This document shows, piece after piece, positions 55,787-64,000 of a stretch of DNA of 64,000 nt; within the stretch, counting starts at the first letter, position 1; every line of letters begins with the position of its first letter. The stretch is from contig QJPP01000002.1 of assembly GCA_003996215.1 (NCBI GenBank), positions 1,860,001 to 1,924,000 of the forward strand, in the 5' to 3' direction. The stretch is from Jaltomata sinuosa. Lineage: Eukaryota; Streptophyta; Magnoliopsida; Solanales; Solanaceae. A model generated the notes under the pieces. The model was not told the DNA's origin. It saw nothing but the letters and a program-made list of their open reading frames with translations, and ran no database searches. The translations under genes were made by a program, and so were the position numbers.

Positions 55787-58700
55787 TCAAAATACAAACT
55801 CCTCTTCCCCTGCACCTCCATTTGGTAGTGCTGTATCTTTCGCAGCTTTCAATGTTTCTGCTGTTGAATCACTTATATCTAACAAATACTGTAACCTGGA
55901 CAACTTTTCTGGTGGGGGATCACTCTTCACATATATCATGAAAAGATCAGCCAGTTCTTCTGGTACCTCCCAAGATAATGGGGTTGCGGGAACTGCCTTG
56001 TCACAAGCTAACAAATCATTCAGAGAAGAAACCTACAAAAACACAGAAGAAGGAAGCATTAAAACTGCAAAAAACGTATACCGCATGATTCAAGCAAAAC
56101 CAACTTCCATCTTAAGATCAAATTCATACCAATGCTTTATGATTTCTCTGCCTCAAAAGTGACACAGCCTGAATAAGTGAGTTTGACAATCTGCTACGAG
56201 CTAGTTCATGGACAACTTTTTTGGCCTTCTCAGAATTTATATTAAGATCTTTTGGGATATTTTCATATACCTCTGCTTCGTCAAACTCTCCGGTACCAGA
56301 TGAGAAGATATCAGCCACGGTCTTTTTGAAAAGATTCTCACGTAAACTGTCGGATATCATGGTGTTTATGTCTACTGAAGACTCTTTCAATTCTCTAATC
56401 TCCTTAATGCTCAGCCTTCCCTGACCAACAGCAGTTTCAAGGGCTGCCGCCAGTTTTGTTGTTGTGATGCTCTTTATTATATTCTGAGCATACTGTGGCG
56501 GCAACCCAACATTCTTCTGCAACTCGTTCAGCTGTTCCATTCTCGCCTTTGTTAGCTGTCCATCAGCTAAGATCACCTCTGCCTGTTGCCTAAAAGCCTG
56601 CTCAGCTAAACTTCGGTGCACTTCAACAATCTCCTTATCGGTCAACCCAAGGATGCTACCAAGTTGACTTAAATAAACATATTCAGAGTCATCCTTCTTT
56701 GTGGTGATCTGGGCCCCAAAAGGAATTTTAGTAACTTGCCCAGTTAGACAAAAGAGCAAGTATGTCTTGTAAAGGTCTGTTCTATCTCTTTCCGGAAGAT
56801 CATCCTTGAGAGTAATCTCAGTCTGGATTTCCTTTCTCAAATTGTCCTTGCTGGGTTTTACTTTCCTTAGTGATTGCAAGGACTCCCACTCTTCATCCTC
56901 CTCCTCGTATTGTTGAACCTGTTCCTTTTGAGTCTCTTCTGGTGGTGTATCAGACGATTCACCCTTGATGTCTGCAACTAGTTGAGACACAACCAAACTA
57001 TTAAAGGCTATCATCTTTTTCAGTTCTTTGGCTGATTCAGTGCGGCTTCCAGCTCCTCGAGCCCTTTGAATGTAACTAACAAAAATCTTTCTGACCTGTG
57101 TTTGTGAAGCCATAGAATGTAATTAGAAAGACATGGAGGTATATTTCTCGTTCGTAGTGGAATCAAAGAACTTTTACAACCCATAAACCAGAATTAGCAT
57201 CCTGATACTTACTGCCTTGCTAGCAATACTCATGGCAACTTCCCTGGTTAACCGTAAACCATATGCTGCCTTCCTCACAGCTTTCTTGATTTCAGCATCA
57301 TAACCATCTATTCCAGAAGCAATTGCTTCCTTAACCACCTGCCAACAAAATTTATATTGATTGAGGGGGGTTTCAGATTAAATCAATACCTTTTGCACCG
57401 TAAGAAGTTGGAAAGAGATCAATCCACTTTAATATTGAAAACTACTCGCAATCTAAAATACAAAATCTTTCAAGTGGCTTGTTACAATGTGATTACTGTT
57501 CAACAGTGTTTTTAAAAGCAAAAAGTGACAAGGTCCATGGGAGCTTGAAGCGAAAAGGAGAAAAGTGATCCAAGGTACTGGGGAGATCGACGAGGATGTC
57601 ACTCATCGTATTGGGGCGGGGTGAATGAAATAGAGGTTAGCATCTTGTGTTCTCTTGTGACAAGAATGTGGCCCCTAAACTTAAAAGGTAAGTTCTAGCG
57701 AGTGGTGGTCAGACCGACTATGTTATACAGGGCGGAGTGTAGGCAAGTCAAGAACTCTCATGTCCAAAAGATGCGAGTGGCGGAGATGAGGATGCTGAGG
57801 TGGATGTATGAACAGACCAGGAGAGATGAGATAAGATTAGGAATGATGATATTTGGGACAAGGTAGGAGTGGCTCCAGTGGAAGATAAGATGCGGAAAGT
57901 GAGGCTGAGATGGTTCAGGCATGTGCAGAGGAGAGGTGCGGATGCCCCGGTTAGGAGATCTGACAAGTTGGCCGAAGTAGGCTTGAGGAGAGGTGGATAT
58001 AGGCCTAAGAAGTATTGGGGGTGAGGTGATTAGGCAGGATATAGCGCGACTTCAGCTCACCGAGGACATGACTCTTGATAGGAGGGTGTGGAGGTACACA
58101 TCAACTAAAATGAAGTTGGCATCAAATTCCTTAAGACAACTGCAAGCACTCAAAATATCAAACTCCACTTGGCTATTTAACAGAAGAGAAAAACCTCTGT
58201 ATACAAACTCTTTTATTAATCACAGCAACATTTGCCTCATTTTTTACACCTCAGTCAGCTGCATAGCATAATATTGAACTAAATGACACAATATCTATAG
58301 AGAAGGGAGTGACAGTTACCTTTTCAAATAAACTGCCACAGATATCTGCATGAGCAGCTTCAACCGTTTGCTTGGGAACGCAAAGCATTACCTGCAGGCG
58401 CTCCAATGCCTTCACGTCCTCATCACTAAGTTCCCCATCAGCGACAAGCTGCTGAAGCTTTTGCCTGTAGATTTCTGAAAATGAAAAGCGAAGACAAGCT
58501 TTCAGTACAACACGATAGATCACGATTTTTCTTTTCGCAATCTTTAGAAGGTTCTGGACGAATGCATCAGGCACATAGTAAAGTTCACATTGCATATTTA
58601 TGCGATCAAGGAAAAAAAAAGAATCAGTTCATAAGACGGCACAAGGCATTTTCAGTGTAAAAATACCCCGACTAAACTGGAGCACAGAATCCAAGATACT

Positions 58701-61700
58701 ACATATAAGCGGTCACTGCTGGTTCACATGCCAATAGGACTGACATCAACAATTCCCTGATTCCCTCCCCAGGTCTACCTGTTTGGTTGTTGCACTTAAG
58801 CATTCTCTAACCTTAGACTCACTCTTAAGGTTTTGCATGCTCACTTGCAACACTCAAAACACAAGAAAAACACTATTAACAGAACTAGTTTTAGGATGTT
58901 GGATTATAAGATTAAATTACTAACAGCCAATAAGCAAACTGATGACACTGAAGGTGCTATAAACAACATCTATTCTCGACTCCAGCTTCATGGCAAAGCT
59001 AATATAGCTGGTTTTATCAAAAGGAAGGCAACTAACAATTCTATTTCTATGCAACTATGCTGAAAAGGAAAATCCTCAAATTTCAAGAACTACTAGAGGA
59101 TGAGGTTTTAGTAATACAGTAGAAAACAAAAATTTGGAGGCTTTATTTTGCACTTAAAAACCTCACTGAGGAACCAACTAAAACTCGAACGGATAACCTC
59201 AACAAGTTCTTGTTAACAAAAATTTGGAGCCTTTATTTTGCACTTAAAAACCTCACTGAGGAACCAACAAAAACTCGAACGGATAACCTCAACAAGTTCT
59301 TGTTAGCACTCCTCATGTGCAACTAAAAACCTGACTACTTCCAAATGCCTTCCCTCTCCAGATAAGAGAATTAAGCATGAAGATGTCACTCAATATACAT
59401 TAGAAGATGAGTCACATGTTACCTTCATGAATCTCAAGAGCCTTTTGCGGATCAAAGTTTAATTCTTCACAAAGATTTTGAAGGTAGGCTGCTTTGCTCT
59501 CGGACACTTCTAATTCACCACTGGTAACAGCTTGAGCAAGTCGTTTACGGTATACCTTTGAGGTGACATCCAATGTGATTGTATCTGCTTCTCGTCTCCC
59601 CAAACCAAATATATTTCTCAATTGGTTCAAAGCAGCAAGCTACAAGAGGAAGAGAAGTGGAGTTTAAGAGGCATATAACTAAATGATGAACAGAATAACA
59701 AATCAAATGGCCTAAGAGAAGATGCAAGACAACGCGTAGCTTCTGGGTGATTCCATGGCATGTAACGTAAGTGAACACTCGTTAGGAAGCAAAACAATTG
59801 AGCACAATAATTAAAACAAGGATTCAATATGCTCCAACCTTACGAGCGTATCGGTCTAAAGACCAAATGGTCCCACAAACCATCTCATCAATAAGAAATC
59901 TTTTCCACGAAACAAGCTAGGGGTAATCCTTAATGTGATAATGAAGAACATAGACTGATTTGCATGCAAAGAGCCTCAGAAGAACATAGACTGATCCCAT
60001 ATGCATGTTGGGATCAATTGCCACCAATTTTCTCCACCATTTCTTTGCCCATCTCCTTCAAGTTGCGTATTAGATCAAAAGTGGTTCTAGGGATGACTCA
60101 ATTGACTCCTCGAATACATAAGAACATGTGCCACAGGTTTGTAATTGTCTTACAATGAATGAACATCATTAGTCTCTACAACCTCTTCCTTGTAATTTTC
60201 ATGTGTTAGGCAAGCTTTCTAACCACAAGTCAGGCAAAGCAAGAGACCTTAGGAGGAATCTAGACTTTCCAGATGAGTTTCTTCTTGTTGCATTGAAACT
60301 CAAGGCTTTATATGCAATACATTTGGCCCTTAATGGCTTCCATTGAACAAGTTCTCATTTTAGGTTCTACAGTTACCAATTTTTTTAAAAAAAGGTTCTC
60401 ATTTTATGTCCATTGGAAAAAATTTAAAACGGGTAAACTAGTCAATTGTTGTTATTATTATATGCCATTCGAAACTGTTCATAAATAGTATATATTTATT
60501 AGAAATAATTTTAACCAATCAATTGAGAATTTAGGTGATTTAGACATAAATTAATGTGTGTAAGAATCAATTTTAGCATTAAAAACCTGCAATACTCGGT
60601 TACTTTTTGTTGTTAACAGTTTTAAGGGCATTTTAGTCATTATAACAAAAAGGCTTATCAAGATATTTTTACAACAGATATCAAGTATCAACTGCTTATT
60701 TTCAAGTTTAGCACTTCTATCCAAACACGTAGTAGCTTATTCATAAATTCAACTCCAGCCCTTTAAGAATGTTTTTCAGCATTTCAGCTTAAAAGCTACT
60801 CTGTCCGTCCCAATTTATGTGGCACCATTTGACTTGGCATAAAGTTTAAGAAAAAAGGGAAGACTTAAAATTTGTGGTCTAAAACAAACCTTAGACATTT
60901 GTGTGGCTATAAATCATTTAATTAAGGGTAAAAGGGGAATTTTTCAGTTAAATTGTTTCTAATTACAGAAAAGTGACATTCTTTCTGGGACGGACTAAAA
61001 AGGGAAGTATGCCACATAAATTGGGATAGAGGGAGTACTACTTAAATTCAGCTTAACCCAAACGAGCTCTATGACATTGTTCTATCTGAAATCTGACTAA
61101 GTGGGACGATTTCTTTTCTTTGTAGCCCTGCAAGAATTTTTTTTCTTAGTTATCCAATCTTATCTCCACTTTTGCTGGTAAAGGAAAAAGAGATGCATAT
61201 AGGAGGGAATACAACATGTTGTTCATAAGAACAGATCTGGCGCCAAAGGAAAGGTATTGGCTTTTCCATGTTGACAGTCTTATCGCAGCTTTATAGGACA
61301 CCTTACCCAGCTCCATCAGCTTTTTGCTTGTTTCTAGCAAGGAGACCAAGATAGGTGGAGTGCAGGGACTAAACTTCACACCCTAGGACGGCTTGCTGAT
61401 GTTGTCAACGTCTTTTCTTTCCTCCAATTCACATCTAACCCAGAGATGGATTCAAAAGTAATCAAGGTCAACTTCAAGTATCTTAAATGATGATCTCAGC
61501 TTCGCGTAAGACAAGAATATCGTCTTCATAAAGCAAATGAGATACTTCCATCCAGTTCTGTTTGCTACATGCCGCCATGAACCTACTGATCCACCCATTG
61601 AGATTTGCCTTTCTAAGCATTCTACAGAGACCCTCCATAACCATGACTAAGAAAAAGGGAGATAAAGGATCTCTTTGAGAAGGAAAGAATCCTTTGGACA

Positions 61701-63766
61701 ACAGTTGATTATAACTGAGTACCTAAATGTGCTTATGCAAAAATGAATCCATCTGGTCCATTTTCTCATGAGACCCATTTCACAGGGCACAATAATAAAA
61801 GAATCCCAATAGACAACATCAAAGCTTACTTTGAATCCAGATTGCACTAGTATCCCCATTATTTTTCTACCCATACCAGAAGCTAACATATTGAAGCTGG
61901 ATAAGAGAAAAGGAGTATCTGCCTTTTACTTCCTGTCCAGTCATATATATATGTTTAATATAACTTAGTCCGGCAAATGCATGAGAGAAAAGCAGAGAGA
62001 AATTCAAATTTTCCTGCCAAAATGGCAGACAAGTAGAAAATGATAATTCCAAAAACCCTACAAAGCAGAAGGAATGAAGAAGAGAGAAATTTAACCACCT
62101 ACCTTGTCTTCTTCCATCCGACCACTTGACAAAGCATCGGTAACATATGCTCTGTAGAGAAGTTTTAGGTCAGCCATCTTCCTATCACCATCATACTCCC
62201 CTCCTGAAGGAGCAGGAAGAAAAAGAATAAGGGAAAGGGAAAATTAACTCCAGCTAACAAACTGAATACAAACCACAAACAGCTGAAAGAAAAGAGCTCC
62301 ATGAAAGGATTTCACTTGAGACTTGATAGAAACCCGCGACTTCTATAACAAGTTCTATAAGAGGAGTCAGACAAGATCATCTACATACATACCTACTAAG
62401 GAAACTGGCCCAATGCCAGGAGCAAAGCGACTAGCATCAGCATGGTTCTTCAGTGAGATTAGCAAATTATTAAATGACAATATCTTATCAAGTTCCTCGA
62501 TGACACGTGTGGGTTCCCTGTTGAACGGCCCCAATCAGTTTGTATTAAACAAATGAAACAAGCAAAGAATATGGAAAATAATGTCGCGCTAGAAATTATA
62601 GAAGTTATCTCATTTCTATTACCTAGAATTGCTCAGCAAAAAATTTATCCAGTAAAATTAAAGTCGCGGCTATGCCTCAAAGTTCCATTTTAAGAGGTTA
62701 AATATACTTAAAGACCTTACGTTGCTCTTGTCCTTGACTTCAAAATGCCAACAGCAATTGATATGTTTTCCTCAACAAGCTTTCTTGCATGCTCCTTAAA
62801 CATCTCATGTGCAAGCTGCAAACAGAAAGAAATGGTCATGTGCATATATTTGTAAATTCAATCATGAATATTGTGCAACAAATTCACAGCAATCTTATCT
62901 CCTTTTTCGAGGAGCAAAATATACTTTTATAGGGAAGTAGAATTATGATCATTTTTTGGGCACTACCTCATCCGACAGTCGATATGCAAGCTGTGCTTCT
63001 CTCAAACTGACCAGCTGGTTCACATCAATATCTGGAACATGTCAAGTAGTTAAATCAACCATGCAAAACTTCTGAAGTGTAGTGGAGGAATAAATCATGA
63101 AAAAACAAGTGAAATTCAGCCCGACACCACCATAACGTAAAATATCAAATGTATATTAACTACTAAGAGTGGAGTTCGTGAAAATAATGAAAGAATTAGC
63201 ATTTTCCATATAAGATTGGTGGAATTCATACGAAGACCCACTCTACTCTAAGCAACAACGAGATGTCCAGATTCAAGAGCTATCATCAGAAGGCCCTCAA
63301 AACCCATATACCAACAGGGTATATCACTAAACGCAGAGAAATTTGAAGTGACAGAAAAACTTAAAAAAATCTCTACTAAGTGCACAAGTGAAACCTACCA
63401 AACCCATGACAGATACGGAGCCTCACGGGGACAATTCATCTTTATTCAGGATTAAGCACCACATACCACAAAAGAGCCGAACTTAAGCACATAAACTGAT
63501 TTATTAAAATCACCATAATAGAGAATGAATGGTTTGGAAACAAACCCAAGAATATTGGCAAGTAGTTTGAAAGTTTATGGAAAAGCATTAGTTTTATTCA
63601 GGGATGCAAAAAAAAAAACATGTAAAAAGATATTCTCTGCATGGCTTGCATTAGAAGAAAGTAAAAGTGCCTTCAAAGGCATCAATAGACCAAATTTACC
63701 TCGCCCAACAGACTTAAGCTTGGAGGCATACAACCGTTGTGCATTGTCCCTGACAGCAACCTCAAC
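55787..63766 (-). CDS. TIC110: TIC110, chloroplast inner-envelope protein import component (3' part)
   Basis: Ten exons on -: 63700-63766, 62967-63031, 62721-62815, 62393-62517, 62103-62203, 59423-59639, 58320-58474, 57213-57338, 56130-57095, 55787-56032. They join in frame as 720 residues ending EEEFVF. The protein aligns from memory with TIC110 of about 1,000 residues. The transit peptide, two N-terminal membrane segments and ~280 residues lie beyond the window edge. Recognisable blocks: SVGRDIDVNQLV, DDLPERDRTDLYKTYL, TKIPFGAQITTK, AEQAFRQQAEVILADGQLTKAR, IFSSGTGEFDEAEVY, SRLSNSLIQAVSLLRQRN, LNDLLACDKAVPA. TIC110 is a stroma-facing alpha-helical scaffold that gathers Hsp93/Cpn60 chaperones as preproteins emerge. 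Introns hold two LINE remnants (57575, 61146), a Stowaway (60799) and a tandem duplication (59127). No coding lesion is visible. Confidence 0.95.
57575..58110 (+). mobile_element. RTE-type LINE remnant (C-terminal tail), antisense in a TIC110 intron
   Basis: Translations across frames on + give EIDEDVTHRIGAG, then VQKMRVAEMRMLRWM, KMRKVRLRWFRHVQRR, RGGYRPKKYWG and VIRQDIARLQLTEDMTLDRR. This is the typical tail of RTE-clade reverse-transcriptase polyproteins in plants. Stops and frameshifts separate the pieces, so it is dead. It lies between TIC110 exons at 57338 and 58320. Confidence 0.85.
59127..59306 (+). repeat. Near-perfect tandem duplication, 2 x 90 bp, in a TIC110 intron
   Basis: The unit caaaaatttggag(g/c)ctttat ... 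caacaagttcttgttaa is at 59127-59216 and 59217-59306 with two or three mismatches. The intron splice sites are not affected. Confidence 0.92.
60799..61035. mobile_element. Stowaway MITE in a TIC110 intron
   Basis: ctctgtccgtcccaatttatg on the left is inverted relative to cataaattgggatagaggga on the right, bordered by TA. Internal gtggcaccatttgacttgg and ctttctgggacggactaaa blocks are typical of the family. Confidence 0.88.
61146..61890 (-). mobile_element. L1-type LINE reverse-transcriptase remnant in a TIC110 intron
   Basis: On -, three frames give KVSFDVVYWDSFI (from K-x-D-x-x-K-A-Y/F-D), then RDPLSPFFLVMVMEGLCRML, HLLYEDDILV (catalytic Y/F-ADD changed to YEDD near 61517-61531) and then SVLMNNMLYSLL...PLPAKVE. 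This is the order of plant L1-type reverse transcriptase motifs. Frameshifts and the changed active site show it is a fossil. It is in the same orientation as TIC110. Confidence 0.88.
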
Positions 63767-64000
63767 CTAATGACAAAAATGTTAAAATAGGTAAAAAAAA
63801 GTAAGGAGTCACACTATGTGCAAATCTAATATTACATAAATGAAGGGGACAGAGAAAGGGAGGAATGAAGAAACCTCAATCAAAATACAGAAGAACTGTT
63901 AAAACCACACAAGCAGGGCATGCCACTGCACAATCTGAGTATTCCACGAAGAAGGGAGAGAGGGAAGGGAACAAAGGAGATGCATCAAGTTATCCTCTAC

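Noticed and set aside
56221..56424. Plus-strand open frames over TIC110 exons
   Set aside because: They are antisense shadows of the conserved TIC110 coding sequence.

Overview
The window is plant nuclear DNA, most likely from the family Solanaceae; a genus cannot be fixed from the sequence alone. The evidence is intron-rich genes with GT-AG splice sites, plant-specific proteins (chloroplast import and manganese-transport proteins, dirigent, GATA class A, GT14 glucuronosyltransferase) and very AT-rich spacers. The spacers carry short elements typical of solanaceous genomes: tRNA-derived SINEs of the TS/SolS and Au types, Stowaway MITEs, small hAT-like elements starting CAGTGGCGGAGC, and a MITE starting TTGCTCGGACTC. 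No bacterial operon, CRISPR array or virus is present.

Layout, left to right: (1) a SERINC-type membrane protein on + (ATG 2758, stop 7469, 12 coding exons), with a Stowaway MITE touching its putative TATA box; (2) a degenerate plastid psbC fragment in the spacer (9334-9557); (3) a two-exon dirigent protein on + (9896-11153); (4) an intronless F-box protein on - (11956-13182), convergent with the dirigent gene; (5) a four-exon GT14 beta-glucuronosyltransferase-like gene on + (14390-20290) with transposon-filled introns; (6) a three-exon F-box/LRR/FBD-like gene on - (21658-23191) broken by two small frameshifts; (7) a ten-exon gene on - (26895-35480) for a chloroplast GDT1-like manganese transporter, closest to CMT1; (8) a 9.4 kb AT-rich spacer with nested elements; (9) a two-exon GATA zinc-finger factor on + (44905-47151); (10) an 8.6 kb repeat-rich spacer; (11) the C-terminal 720 residues of TIC110 on - (55787-63766, ten exons), running off the right edge.

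These are independent housekeeping and regulatory genes, not a pathway cluster. CMT1 and TIC110 both act at the chloroplast inner envelope, but nothing in the sequence shows that their proximity matters. Exon joins were worked out by hand from splice sites, reading phase and remembered family alignments; every coding gene given as intact closes in frame. I found no convincing new biological system. The most interesting signals are structural: a MITE inserted at a TATA box, a pair of length-compensating frameshifts in an F-box gene, exon-end-like duplications inside the GT14 first intron, a transposon nested in a long inverted repeat, a near-complete TRIM retroelement, and two unrelated GC-rich degenerate repeat arrays.
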